From Streptosporangium lutulentum (GTDB lineage: Bacteria; Actinomycetota; Actinomycetes; Streptosporangiales; Streptosporangiaceae), in assembly GCF_030811455.1 (NCBI RefSeq), contig NZ_JAUSQU010000001.1, positions 6,510,001 to 6,574,000 of the forward strand: 64,000 nucleotides of DNA, in the 5' to 3' direction. Position numbers and translations under genes: made by a program. How positions within the stretch are numbered: the first letter of the stretch is position 1; each line of letters opens with the position of its first letter. The notes beneath the pieces were generated by a model. The model saw only the letters and a list, made by a program, of their open reading frames with translations, did not search any database and was not told the DNA's origin. Shown one piece after another: positions 41,673-53,332 of the stretch.

Positions 41673-42484
41673 ACAACCTGCATCGCGAACTGGCACCGAT
41701 CTCCGCGGCCGCGTGGGCCGATCTGGAGAACGAGGCCCGTCGCACCTTCGAGCGCCACGTGGCCGGCCGCCGCATCGTCGACGTCCCCACGCCGGGAGGC
41801 GTCCAGCTGTCCGCGGTCAGCACCGGGCACCTGGACGCCATCGACCTCCCCGCCGAGGGCGTCGTCGCCCACACGCGCCGCTCCCAGCCCATCGTCGAGT
41901 TGCGCGTGCCGTTCACCGTCGACCGGCAGCAGGTGGACGACGTCGAGCGCGGGGCCAAGGACGCGGACTGGCAGCCGGTCAAGGACGCCGCCCGCCAGAT
42001 CGCCTTCGCCGAAGACCGCGCGATCTTCGAGGGGTACGCCGCGGCCGGCATCGCCGGCATCCGTGAGAGCTCCTCCAACCCGGCGATCGCGCTGCCGGCC
42101 GAGGTACGCGACTACCCCGACGCCGTCAGCCGTGCCGTGTCCGCGCTCCGGCTGGCGGGCGTCGGCGGGCCGTACACCCTGGCTCTCAGCGCCGACGCCT
42201 ACACCGCCGTGAGCGAGACCTCCGATCACGGCTACCCGATCCACGAGCACATCGCCCGGCTGCTGGACGGTGAGATCATCTGGGCGCCCGCCATCGACGG
42301 GGCCTTCCTGCTGTCCACCCGCGGCGGCGACTTCGAACTGCGTCTCGGCCAGGATGTGTCGATCGGCTACCTGTCCCACGACGCGACCAGCATCCAGCTG
42401 TACTTCCAGGAAACGCTGACCTTCCTCGTGTACACCGGCGAGGCCGTGGTGACGCTCACGGCGCCGTCTCAGCCCACCGGCTGA
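41669..42484 (+). CDS. Encapsulin nanocompartment shell protein (family 1)
   Basis: This 271-residue protein carries the family 1 encapsulin features: MNNLHRELAPISAAAWADLE, NEARRTFERHVAGRRIVDVP, then the HK97-type P and A domains with FAEDRAIFEGYAAAGIAGIR and EHIARLLDGEIIWAPAIDG, ending FLVYTGEAVVTLTAPSQPTG. Such proteins assemble into a 24 nm, 60-subunit shell. It starts within the last codons of the peroxidase gene, so cargo and shell are translationally linked. The GGGAG site lies inside the peroxidase gene. Confidence 0.95.
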   Translation: MNNLHRELAPISAAAWADLENEARRTFERHVAGRRIVDVPTPGGVQLSAVSTGHLDAIDLPAEGVVAHTRRSQPIVELRVPFTVDRQQVDDVERGAKDADWQPVKDAARQIAFAEDRAIFEGYAAAGIAGIRESSSNPAIALPAEVRDYPDAVSRAVSALRLAGVGGPYTLALSADAYTAVSETSDHGYPIHEHIARLLDGEIIWAPAIDGAFLLSTRGGDFELRLGQDVSIGYLSHDATSIQLYFQETLTFLVYTGEAVVTLTAPSQPTG

Positions 42485-42715
42485 ACCCCCGGGCCAGGGC
42501 TCCGTATCGAGGTCGCGCCGAGGCCGTACCGGGGGTCGCCGCACCGTCCCGGCCCCCGGCCTGGCCGCGCCGAGGCCGTACCGAGGCCCGGCCCGCCGGT
42601 TGGGCCTCGCTGAAGCCCGCCGCTCCGCCCGGCCCGCCGGTTGGGACGGGCGGAGCCCGGCAGGGGCGGGCCGATCACCCCCGGCGGCGCCGCCCTCGAC
42701 GGCCCCGCGGGCCGA

Positions 42716-43648
42716 TCACGACCAGTTCCAGTGGACGCCGACCACGCCGGGTTCGAGCGTGTCGGCCACCATGTGGACGGCGTGGTGGGCGTTGAGCGCG
42801 AGCTCGTCCCGGTCGCGCTCGGGGGCACCGGGATCGTGGCGGGCGAAGCGGTGGACGCGGGCCGGAAGCGCGGTGGGGGCGAAGCTCACCCGGAGCACGT
42901 ACTGGCCGGCGGGGAAGCGGAAGATCCGTTCGTACTTGACGGTCTCCACGCCGCTCGGGTCGGCCAGCTCGTAGCGGATCACCTGGGTGTCCCCCGTCTT
43001 GAGCTCCCGATCGAACAGCAACTCGGCCACCACCAGGGCGGTCGGCCCGTCGCGGCGGACCCGGCCGACCCTGCAGTCCTCAAGCGCGCGGATCCGCACG
43101 CGCTCCACGTCACATCCCAGGTCACCCCAGTAGATCATGATGTAGCGGTCGACGGCGTCCTCGTGCGCCCGCACCACCTGGAGCGTCTCGCGCCGGACGA
43201 TGCTGCGGTCCTGTCCGGTCTGCACCGTCTCGTACATCCCGGCGATGTGCAGGCGCCGGTCGTCGGCCACCCCGTCCAGGTCCCTCAGCAGCGCCGACAG
43301 GGTCTGGGAGGACTCCATGATCGCGGGGTGCGGCGGGGCGCTCTGCGGCGGTTCCCCGACACCCCGGCCCCGGGGGCGGGGCGGGCCGAGGAGCGCCATG
43401 AGCGAGCGGGGCGGCAGGGCGAGTATCTCCTCCAGCGCGCGTACGGCACGCAGCGACTCGGGCCGCTCAGGACGGCGCAGTCCCTGCTGCCAGTAGCTCA
43501 GGCTCGTCATCCCGACCCGCAGGCCGCGTTCCTCCAAACGCTGGCGGAGCCTGCTCAGGGTCAGGCCACGCGCCTCCACCGCGACGCGGAGCGCGGCGTG
43601 AAAAGGGCCCTCGCCAAGGGCGATCTGGAGTTCTTGATCATCCGACAC
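42716..43648 (-). CDS. XRE-like transcriptional regulator with unknown C-terminal domain
   Basis: This 310-residue protein begins with GTG at 43648. Residues of about 15-85 form an XRE-type HTH (LRVAVEARGLTLSRLRQRLE, RVGMTSLSYWQQGLRRPERP, ESLRAVRALEEILALPPRSL). The remaining 210 residues are a beta-rich domain (DRYIMIYWGDLGCDVERVRI, VVAELLFDRELKTGDTQVIR, PAGQYVLRVSFAPTALPARV) that I do not recognise. A perfect half-site palindrome begins two bases upstream of its start codon, suggesting autoregulation. It converges with the encapsulin operon. The gap 42485-42715 is GC-rich with repeated GGCCCGCCGGTTGGG elements and no gene. Confidence 0.7.
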   Translation of the reverse strand: MSDDQELQIALGEGPFHAALRVAVEARGLTLSRLRQRLEERGLRVGMTSLSYWQQGLRRPERPESLRAVRALEEILALPPRSLMALLGPPRPRGRGVGEPPQSAPPHPAIMESSQTLSALLRDLDGVADDRRLHIAGMYETVQTGQDRSIVRRETLQVVRAHEDAVDRYIMIYWGDLGCDVERVRIRALEDCRVGRVRRDGPTALVVAELLFDRELKTGDTQVIRYELADPSGVETVKYERIFRFPAGQYVLRVSFAPTALPARVHRFARHDPGAPERDRDELALNAHHAVHMVADTLEPGVVGVHWNWS

Positions 43649-43649
43649 A

Positions 43650-43663
43650 TGTGAATGTTCACA
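43650..43663 (-). promoter_or_regulatory. TGTGAA-TG-TTCACA palindrome at the XRE gene start
   Basis: TGTGAA (43650-43655) and TTCACA (43658-43663) form a 14-base palindrome that ends two bases from the GTG. Bound protein would block initiation. Confidence 0.6.
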
Positions 43664-43721
43664 GATTTTCCCCTAAACGTCACTTCTGCCCCCGCTCGCA
43701 GCGCCCCTGACCGCGGCGCGG

Positions 43722-43770
43722 GCCCGTCTCCGGCCCGTCTCCGGCTCGTCTCCGGCTCGTCTCCGGCTCG
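43722..43770. repeat. 11-bp tandem repeat upstream of guaB3 terminator
   Basis: Four and a half copies of GCCCGTCTCCG / GCTCGTCTCCG occur at 43722-43770 (two of each form). There is no open frame of interest across them. Confidence 0.85.
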
Positions 43771-43779
43771 GAGAACACC

Positions 43780-43813
43780 GAACGCCCGGCCCCACGGAAG
43801 GGACCGGGCGTTC
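43780..43813 (-). terminator. Terminator after guaB3
   Basis: GAACGCCCGG (43780-43789) pairs perfectly with CCGGGCGTTC (43804-43813). It ends 11 bases past the guaB3 stop. Confidence 0.8.
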
Positions 43814-43823
43814 GAAGGGGACG

Positions 43824-44942
43824 TCAGCCGACCTGCGGGGCCACGACGACCTCGACCCGCTGGAACTCCTTGAGGTCGGAGTATCCGGCGGTGGCCATCG
43901 TGCGCTTGAGCGCGCCCATCAGGTTCATCGAGCCGTCGGCCACGGAGGAGGGCCCGTGCAGGATCTGCTCCAGAGTGCCGACCGTGCCGAACCTGACCCG
44001 CTTGCCCCGGGGCAGTTCGGGATGCTGGGCCTCGGACCCCCAGTGGAAGCCGTGACCGGGGGCCTCGGTGGCCCTCGCCAGCGGCGAGCCGACCATGACC
44101 GCGTCCGCGCCCACGGCGATCGCCTTGGCGATGTCACCGGAGGTGCCCATGCCGCCGTCGGCGATGACGTGGACGTACCGGCCACCGGACTCGTCCATGT
44201 AGTCGCGGCGGGCCGCGGCCACGTCGGAGATCGCGGTGGCCATCGGCACCACCACGCCCAGCACCGTGCGGGTGGTGTGCGAGGCCCCGCCGCCGAAGCC
44301 GACGAGCACGCCCGCCGCGCCGGTCCGCATCAGGTGCAGCGCCGCGGTGTAGGTGGCGCAGCCTCCGACGATCACCGGAACGTCGAGTTCGTAGATGAAC
44401 TGCTTGAGGTTCAGCGGCTCGGCCCTGCCGGAGACGTGCTCGGCGGAGACCGTGGTGCCGCGGATCACGAAGATGTCCACGCCCGCGTCGATGACGGCCT
44501 TGTGGTACTGGACCGTGCGCTGCGGGGACAGCCGGACGGCCGTGGCCACCCCGGCGGCGCGGATCTCCTCGATGCGCCGGCCGATCAGCTCTTCCTTGAT
44601 CGGCGCGTTGTAGATCTCCTGCAGCCGCTTCGTGGCGGCCTCGCCGTCGAGCTCCGACACCTCCGCCAGCAGCGGCGTCGGGTCCTCGTAGCGGGTCCAC
44701 AGACCTTCGAGGTCCAGCACGGCGAGACCGCCGAGCCGCCCGACCTCGATCGCGGTCTTCGGCGAGACCACGCTGTCCATGGGGCTCACCACCACGGGCA
44801 GTTCGAACCGGTAGGCGTCGATCTGCCAGGAGATCGAGACCTCCTCCGGATCACGGGTACGACGGGACGGGACGATGCCGATCTCGTCGAGCGCGTAGGC
44901 ACGACGGCCGTTCTTGCCGCGCCCGATCTCCACCTGAGTCAT
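43824..44942 (-). CDS. guaB3: GuaB3 family IMP dehydrogenase-like protein
   Basis: This 372-residue TIM-barrel protein matches the actinobacterial GuaB3 family (IMP dehydrogenase-related protein 2): VEIGRGKNGRRAYALDEIGI, RRTRDPEEVSISWQIDAYRF, VVSPMDSVVSPKTAIEVGRL. It lacks the paired CBS domains. At the active-site loop where IMP dehydrogenases read GPGSICTTR, this protein reads GGGASHTTR, so the catalytic Cys position appears to be His. It sits 118 bases downstream of guaB as in mycobacteria. Function is not settled; a regulatory or alternative nucleotide role is possible. Confidence 0.88.
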   Translation of the reverse strand: MTQVEIGRGKNGRRAYALDEIGIVPSRRTRDPEEVSISWQIDAYRFELPVVVSPMDSVVSPKTAIEVGRLGGLAVLDLEGLWTRYEDPTPLLAEVSELDGEAATKRLQEIYNAPIKEELIGRRIEEIRAAGVATAVRLSPQRTVQYHKAVIDAGVDIFVIRGTTVSAEHVSGRAEPLNLKQFIYELDVPVIVGGCATYTAALHLMRTGAAGVLVGFGGGASHTTRTVLGVVVPMATAISDVAAARRDYMDESGGRYVHVIADGGMGTSGDIAKAIAVGADAVMVGSPLARATEAPGHGFHWGSEAQHPELPRGKRVRFGTVGTLEQILHGPSSVADGSMNLMGALKRTMATAGYSDLKEFQRVEVVVAPQVG

Positions 44943-45060
44943 ATGTCTGTCTTTCCTTCATGCGTGTACGGGTGCTCACGCCAGATGGGCGCGGGCCGTA
45001 CAGTGCAGCTGTGGCTCGCCTGCTCGCCGAGCCCGGCGCGGATCCCCGTTCTTGGGAACT

Positions 45061-46779
<1,719 letters not shown>

Positions 46780-46821
46780 TCAAGCCTGCGTCACGATCGG
46801 TTCCCCCCGCAACGTACATCC

Positions 46822-46843
46822 GTGCAATTGCACAAAGTTGCAC
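46822..46843. promoter_or_regulatory. GTGCAATTGCAC palindrome before the TrmB/LuxR-like gene
   Basis: GTGCAATTGCAC (46822-46833) is a perfect 12-base palindrome and is followed four bases later by a third half-site TTGCAC (46838-46843). It lies about 95-115 bases before the start at 46938, inside the 395-base gap between divergent guaB and this regulator. No gene is visible elsewhere in the gap. Confidence 0.6.
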
Positions 46844-46937
46844 ACCCCGACGCACCAGGTAGGGGCAACGCCCGGACAAGGACGATTCGTCGGGTTATCC
46901 TCGCCAGACCCCGTGTCATTTCAGGAGCCCCTCGCCG

Positions 46938-47948
46938 ATGCGTACTGACACATCTGCACCACCAGACCCGCTGGAGACCCTGGGTCTCACCCCTGCCCAG
47001 ACGACGCTCTACAACGCGGTGCTGCGCCTGCATCGCGCCACCTGCGCCGAGCTCGCGGAGGCCACCAACGACTCCCCGGAGCCGCTCGGCCGCGAGCTGG
47101 CCATCCTCGTGAGGCTCGGCGTGGTCGACGAGCAGGGCGGGGAGTATCTCGCCCGGCACCCCGCCACGGCCCTCGGCCACCTGGTGGCCGAGCGACTGGA
47201 CCGGCTGGCCGCGGAGAGCCGCAGGATCGACACCGTGCTCGGGTCGATCCGCGGGTTCATCCACCAGTACGACGCCGGGCGCGACTATCAGGCGGGCCAG
47301 TTCCCCGTGACCCTGGTCGGCGGGGCCGACGAGCTCTACGAGAGCGTGATCGGCATGGCGGTCCAGGCACCGCCGCTGGAGCTGCTGTCGGCGATCCCCG
47401 ACCAGCGGACGGTGAACGACTTCGCGCACCGCTACGCCGACCAGTGGATCGCGGCCCAGCGCACCGACCTGCTCTCCTCCCGGTTCATCATCCCGGTCCA
47501 CACGCTGGAGATACCGGGCCTGCGCGACAAGCTGGACCAGTTCGAGCGGGCGGGGGCCCAGGTCCGCACCCTCGACGTGGTGCCGAGCTGGTTCCTCGTC
47601 GCGGGAGCCGACGCCGCGGGCATGCCCGCCCAGTGGGGCGGCACGCTCGCGGAGAACGCCTACAACTTCCACCTGGTCAGAGCGGCCGTCGTGGTGGCCG
47701 CGCTGCGCTCGTTCTTCGAGGAGCTGTGGGCCCGCGCGGCGCCGCTGCCGTGGACGCGCCGCGGCGACGGCGTGATCCGGGTGCTGCGGCTGGCCGGCCA
47801 GGGGGTCTCCGACGAGATGATCGCCCGGCAGCTCGGGGTCTCGGTCAGGACGGTGCGCTCCCGGTTCGCCGACGCCATGGCCGAGCTCGGCGTGCAGTCG
47901 CGTTTCCAGGCCGGGGTGGAGGCCTCGCGCCGCGGCTGGCTCGCCTAG
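46938..47948 (+). CDS. TrmB/LuxR-type transcriptional regulator
   Basis: This 336-residue protein has an N-terminal winged helix (LGLTPAQTTLYNAVLRLHRA, CAELAEATNDSPEPLGRELA) like TrmB, a central PLD-like domain (QFPVTLVGGADELYESVIGM, LELLSAIPDQRTVNDFAHRY), and a C-terminal LuxR-type HTH: LRLAGQGVSDEMIARQLGVS and VRTVRSRFADAMAELGVQSR. This N-TrmB plus C-LuxR architecture is typical in actinobacteria, where ligands are unknown. A palindrome lies upstream. It is divergent from guaB. Confidence 0.85.
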   Translation: MRTDTSAPPDPLETLGLTPAQTTLYNAVLRLHRATCAELAEATNDSPEPLGRELAILVRLGVVDEQGGEYLARHPATALGHLVAERLDRLAAESRRIDTVLGSIRGFIHQYDAGRDYQAGQFPVTLVGGADELYESVIGMAVQAPPLELLSAIPDQRTVNDFAHRYADQWIAAQRTDLLSSRFIIPVHTLEIPGLRDKLDQFERAGAQVRTLDVVPSWFLVAGADAAGMPAQWGGTLAENAYNFHLVRAAVVVAALRSFFEELWARAAPLPWTRRGDGVIRVLRLAGQGVSDEMIARQLGVSVRTVRSRFADAMAELGVQSRFQAGVEASRRGWLA

Positions 47949-48038
47949 TCCGCCCGGACGAGCCGGGACCCGCTCGCGGGCATCCGGTTCGTATGAGTTC
48001 CGGGCCTGTCTGTCACATCCAGGCCATAAGGTGGGATC

Positions 48039-48416
48039 GTGCTCGACGATGTCCCTCGCGACCCGTTCGCGGATGACCCCGACGACCCGGCGGCGGCGCT
48101 GGGTGAGCCTGACGATCCGGAGCCGCTGACCTCGGACGAGCGTGACGAGGCCATGACCGACCTCGCCGACGTGGAGGTCTTCCGATCCCTACTGGAGCCC
48201 CAGGGTGTGCTCGGCCTGGTCCTCGACTGTCCCGAGTGCGGCGAGCAGCACTACTTCAACTGGGAGCTGCTGCGCGGCAATCTGCGCCAGATGATCGAGA
48301 ACGGCCAGCCGCAGGTGCACGAACCCGCCTACCAGCCCAACCCCACCGACTACGTGAGCTGGGAATACGCCCGTGGCTACGTCGACGGTGTGATCGACAC
48401 CGAAGAACGCCGCTGA
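48039..48416 (+). CDS. DUF5319 family protein
   Basis: This 125-residue acidic protein starts with GTG (AGGTGGG site). It has an Asp/Pro-rich leader (PRDPFADDPDDPAAALGEPD) then the conserved core DVEVFRSLLEPQGVLGLVLD, a CPECGEQHYFNWELL motif with a CxxC pair that may bind metal, and YVSWEYARGYVDGVIDTEER. It is the counterpart of the gene between guaB2 and rsdA in mycobacteria. The 3' end overlaps the converging RsdA-like gene by 40 bases. Function unknown. Confidence 0.85.
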   Translation: MLDDVPRDPFADDPDDPAAALGEPDDPEPLTSDERDEAMTDLADVEVFRSLLEPQGVLGLVLDCPECGEQHYFNWELLRGNLRQMIENGQPQVHEPAYQPNPTDYVSWEYARGYVDGVIDTEERR

Positions 48417-48580
48417 TCGACGTCGTCGACCAGCGCCGACAGCAGGCCGATCACGGCATCCGAGGTGGGGACGGGCCTCCTGGCGGAGAGCGCCTCCAGG
48501 ACGGCGTCGGCCTCGGCCACGGCCGGGTCCTCGTCCGGCCCGTATTTCCGAACCGGACGTCGCGGGTGAACCGTTGTCAT
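48377..48580 (-). CDS. Short RsdA-like anti-sigma-D protein
   Basis: This 67-residue protein follows sigD on the same strand after an 82-base gap. Residues of about 19-55 (VAEADAVLEALSARRPVPTS, DAVIGLLSALVDDVDQ) resemble the N-terminal sigma-binding part of mycobacterial RsdA (LARTDLLLDAL..., DDALAALLGQWRDD), which precedes a membrane segment. Here there is no membrane segment: the frame ends after SVSITPST. Position and motif suggest a soluble sigma-D-binding peptide. Overlap of 40 bases with DUF5319 on the other strand is odd. Confidence 0.65.
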   Translation of the reverse strand: MTTVHPRRPVRKYGPDEDPAVAEADAVLEALSARRPVPTSDAVIGLLSALVDDVDQRRSSVSITPST

Positions 48581-48662
48581 GATCGCGCTCGCTCCGGGTC
48601 CTCGGCGGGCCTGCTCCGCGCTCCGGGTCCTCGCCCCCGACCACCACTCGACTGCTCCACGG

Positions 48663-49331
48663 TCAAGCTATCGACTCCAGCTCCGCCATCGCTCGCAGCC
48701 GGGCCAGCGCCCGGTGCTGGGCAACGCGAACCGCACCTGGTGACATACCCAGTACATTACCGGTCTCCTCGGCGGAAAGACCCGACACCACCCGGAGCAT
48801 GAGCAGCTCGCGTTGATTGTCGGGGAGCCTGGAGAGCAGCCGGCGCGCGTGCTCGGCCTCGATGTAGCGCACCACGGTCTCCTCCGGCCCCGGACCCTCG
48901 TCGGGCCCGTCAGGAAGGTCCTGCGTGGGTACGGCGGAGCGTACGGAACTACGCAACGCGTCGGCCACCTTGTGGGACGCGATGCCGAAGACGAAGGACG
49001 CGAAGGGGCGTCCCATGTCCCGGTAGCGAGGCAGTGCGGACAGCACCGCGATACATACTTCCTGGGCCACGTCGTCCGCGATGTGATACTGACCGGAGAC
49101 CCGGCCGAGACGACCACGGCAATAACGGACAACCATTGGCCTCAGCTGCGCGATCAGAGATTCGATCGCTGTGCGATCTCCCTGAACGGCGAGCCTCGTC
49201 AGATCTTTGAGATCATCCCTGTGGGCGGTCCCTTCAGATCTCGTCGCAAGCCTTACCCCATTTTTGGCGTCGGCGACGCATCCCTCGGTCACGTTAGGCA
49301 TGATGCCCGCCCTGGTATGACCTGTCGTCAT
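48663..49331 (-). CDS. sigD: RNA polymerase sigma factor, SigD/ShbA family
   Basis: This 222-residue sigma factor has region 2 with [20 protein letters not shown] and [20 protein letters not shown], then [20 protein letters not shown], and region 4 with [20 protein letters not shown] and [20 protein letters not shown]. The pattern and place match mycobacterial SigD and Streptomyces ShbA, which drives hrdB transcription. The ATG at 49331 gives the full frame; an internal ATG at 49301 is equally plausible. The upstream gap (49332-49500) is AT-rich and holds its promoter. Confidence 0.92.
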   Translation of the reverse strand: MTTGHTRAGIMPNVTEGCVADAKNGVRLATRSEGTAHRDDLKDLTRLAVQGDRTAIESLIAQLRPMVVRYCRGRLGRVSGQYHIADDVAQEVCIAVLSALPRYRDMGRPFASFVFGIASHKVADALRSSVRSAVPTQDLPDGPDEGPGPEETVVRYIEAEHARRLLSRLPDNQRELLMLRVVSGLSAEETGNVLGMSPGAVRVAQHRALARLRAMAELESIA

Positions 49332-49527
49332 CGCAAACGGCTACGGATTGGTCACATTGAAGCGGCGATAACCGGTAGTAATCAATCGATCACAACAACG
49401 GCTTGAATTTATAACAATATTTCATTGGATTACCGAATAAGTCGACTATTTGTTAGAACGGTGTTTGGCCTTCCGCACATCACGCGATGACGCTCCGCAG
49501 GGCCTTTCGGTTTACCGCAAAACGCGA

Positions 49528-49560
49528 ACGGCTCGCACCCCTCGGGGGGACGCGAGCCGT
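49528..49560 (-). terminator. Terminator after groEL
   Basis: ACGGCTCGC (49528-49536) pairs with GCGAGCCGT (49552-49560). It lies 16 bases past the groEL stop. Confidence 0.85.
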
Positions 49561-49575
49561 GCGGATCGATGAAGA

Positions 49576-51228
<1,653 letters not shown>

Positions 51229-51288
51229 TCAAAGCCCCGGGCGCTCACGCGACCCGGGGCTCGATACGTCACCTTTATGAAGCTGGAA

Positions 51289-51600
51289 CTACTTCTCGAT
51301 GACGGCGAGCACGTCGCGGGCGGAGAGCACCAGGTACTCCTCGCCGCTGTACTTCACCTCGGTGCCGCCGTACTTGCTGTAGAGGACCACGTCACCCACT
51401 TCGACATCGAGCGGAATCCGCTTCTCGCCCTTGTCGTCCCAGTTGCCGGGGCCCGCCGCGAGGACTTTGCCCTCTTGCGGCTTCTCCTTGGCGGTGTCTG
51501 GGATAACCAGACCGGAAGCGGTGGTCTGCTCTGCCTCAAGCGGCTGGACCACAATGCGGTCGCCGAGCGGCTTAACGGGAACCTTGGTGGCGGTCGTCAC
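51289..51600 (-). CDS. groES: Co-chaperonin GroES
   Basis: From the GTG at 51600 (GGGGAGG site) the product is 103 residues. It starts [20 protein letters not shown], carries the mobile loop [20 protein letters not shown] and ends [16 protein letters not shown]. It caps GroEL. Expression should be driven from the promoter at 51723-51751 and repressed by HrcA at the CIRCE element. An unusual 62-bp repeat lies between CIRCE and the start codon. Confidence 0.97.
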   Translation of the reverse strand: MTTATKVPVKPLGDRIVVQPLEAEQTTASGLVIPDTAKEKPQEGKVLAAGPGNWDDKGEKRIPLDVEVGDVVLYSKYGGTEVKYSGEEYLVLSARDVLAVIEK

Positions 51601-51620
51601 GTCGGACCTCCCCTTCAGAT

Positions 51621-51682
51621 TTGAATGATCTAGAAGAGGCGACCAGCGGTCTGCCGTCGCGGGTGTCAGACCTGCCTCGTCG
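51621..51682 (+). repeat. 62-bp dispersed repeat, copy 2 (groES leader)
   Basis: TTGAATGATCTAGAAGAGGC onward to CAGACCTGCCTCGTCG matches, inverted, the copy at 10411-10472 with three substitutions in 62. In the groES message it would lie in the 5' leader and could fold as GAGGC...GCGGTCTG / CAGACC-T-GCCTC. Confidence 0.85.
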
Positions 51683-51690
51683 CATGTATC

Positions 51691-51715
51691 TGGCACTCTC
51701 ACCGGGAGAGTGCCA
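51691..51715 (-). promoter_or_regulatory. CIRCE operator (HrcA binding site)
   Basis: TGGCACTC-N9-GAGTGCCA (arms 51691-51698 and 51708-51715) fits the CIRCE consensus TTAGCACTC-N9-GAGTGCTAA, with nine-base spacing and matching arms. It overlaps the expected transcription start of groES-groEL. Confidence 0.93.
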
Positions 51716-51722
51716 ATACGGA

Positions 51723-51751
51723 ACAGTATGCAAGGAGGGCTTGACAGTCAA
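51723..51751 (-). promoter_or_regulatory. groES-groEL promoter
   Basis: On the minus strand -35 TTGACT (51746-51751), 17-base spacer and -10 TACTGT (51723-51728). Transcription would start near 51716, directly at the CIRCE element. This is a housekeeping sigma promoter. Confidence 0.85.
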
Positions 51752-51972
51752 CACGGGATGGCCCTTCTGCGCTTCACGCGAACGTCAAGCTCTACCTGCC
51801 CCCACCTCAAGCTACCGTTCCGGCCGGGCCGCATCCGCCCGGGAAGGTGATGAGACGTCGAGGAATACCCGACGGGCGCGGGGAAGCACGGCGGAAAAGC
51901 GGGCGCCGGTCCGGCCTGGCAGCCGAACCGGGGCGAAGGCCACGGCCCGGCCAGGCGGTAACGTCGGACGAC

Positions 51973-53139
51973 GTGGACCTTGACGCATTCCGGGAGCTGC
52001 TGACGCCTCGCGGCCAGGAGGCCCTGACGGCCGCGGCCGAGACCGCCGGCGACGACCCGGTGGCGGCGGTGACCCGGCTCAGGAAGAGCTACGACGCGGG
52101 CCTGACCTCGGCGGCGCTCACGCAGGCCGGGCTCAGGAGGCGGGCGAGGGAGAAGTTCGGCTCCGACGCCGATCTCATGTACTTCACGCAGGCCGGCCTG
52201 GAACAGGCCACCCGCCGGGAGGTCGCCGACCACAGGACGCGCCGCGTCGCCCCCGGCTCCAGGGTCGCCGACGTCTGCTGCGGCATAGGCGGCGACCTCC
52301 TCGCGCTGGCCAGGGCCGGATGCGTCGTCGAGGCCGTGGACGCCGACCCGCTCACCGCGGCGGTCGCCCGGGCCAACGCCGAGGCCCTGGGATTCGGCGA
52401 CCGGGTCTCCGTCCGCACGGCGGACGCCTCCTCCCTCGACCCGGCGGCGTTCGACGTCCTGTTCGCCGACCCCGCCCGCCGTACGGCCCGGGGCAGGACC
52501 TTCGACCCGATGGGCTACTCGCCCCCGTGGCCCGACGTGCTGGAGATGGTGGCGAAGGCCACGTCGGCCTGCCTCAAGGTCGCCCCCGGGATCCCCTACG
52601 AGTTCGTTCCCGCCGGGGCGGAGGCCGAGTGGGTCTCCTACAAGGGGGACGTCAAGGAGGCCGTGATCTGGTGCGGCGCCCTCGCGGGCGAGACCGATCG
52701 CAGGGCCACGATCCTGCCGTCGGGCGACACGATGACGCCCGACCCCCACCTGGGCCAGGCGGAGGTCGGCCCCGTCGGCCGTTACATCTACGAGCCGGAC
52801 GGCGCGGCGATCCGGGCCCATCTGGTCGCGGAGATCGCCGCGACGGTCGAGGGGCGCCTGCTCGACCCGCACATCGCCTACATCACCGGGGACGTCGCGG
52901 CACGGACCCCGTGGGCGTCGCGGTACGAGGTCCACGAGACGCTGCCGTTCTCGCTCAAGCGGCTGCGGGCGGCGCTCCGCGAGCGCGGGGTCGGCAATGT
53001 GACGATCAAGAAGCGCGGCTCGGCGGTCGATGTCGACAGATTGAGGAAAGACCTGCGACTTTCGGGGGATAAATCGGCGGTGGTCATTCTTACCCGAATC
53101 ATCGACAGGCCGTTCGCCTTCATCTGCAATCCCGGCTGA
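51973..53139 (+). CDS. SAM-dependent methyltransferase with THUMP-like C-terminus
   Basis: The GTG at 51973 gives 388 residues beginning MDLDAFRELLTPRGQEALTA; an in-frame extension upstream is basic and unlike the family. SAM-binding motif I is VADVCCGIGGDLLALARAGC, acidic motif VEAVDADPL, and motif IV VLFADPARRTARGRTFDPM. The C-terminal part (SRYEVHETLPFSLKRLRAAL, VGNVTIKKRGSAVDVDRLRK, VVILTRIIDRPFAFICNPG) is the THUMP-like domain found with such methyltransferases. It probably modifies a nucleic acid, perhaps RNA. No partner gene nearby. Confidence 0.82.
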   Translation: MDLDAFRELLTPRGQEALTAAAETAGDDPVAAVTRLRKSYDAGLTSAALTQAGLRRRAREKFGSDADLMYFTQAGLEQATRREVADHRTRRVAPGSRVADVCCGIGGDLLALARAGCVVEAVDADPLTAAVARANAEALGFGDRVSVRTADASSLDPAAFDVLFADPARRTARGRTFDPMGYSPPWPDVLEMVAKATSACLKVAPGIPYEFVPAGAEAEWVSYKGDVKEAVIWCGALAGETDRRATILPSGDTMTPDPHLGQAEVGPVGRYIYEPDGAAIRAHLVAEIAATVEGRLLDPHIAYITGDVAARTPWASRYEVHETLPFSLKRLRAALRERGVGNVTIKKRGSAVDVDRLRKDLRLSGDKSAVVILTRIIDRPFAFICNPG

Positions 53140-53332
53140 CCAGCCGAAACGGCGAATATGGACAATTCATTGACAATTACGATCTTTTAAATTCGACCCC
53201 GTTAAACCTTGATCAAGAGGCTAAGGTTGCCGGGCGAGAGTTCACTCTCTCGTGTGCGGTTTGACCGCGTTGAACAGCGAAATGAACCAATCCCACCGCG
53301 CGGCTGACCGTCGGCGAGTGAAGGAGCTTTCG

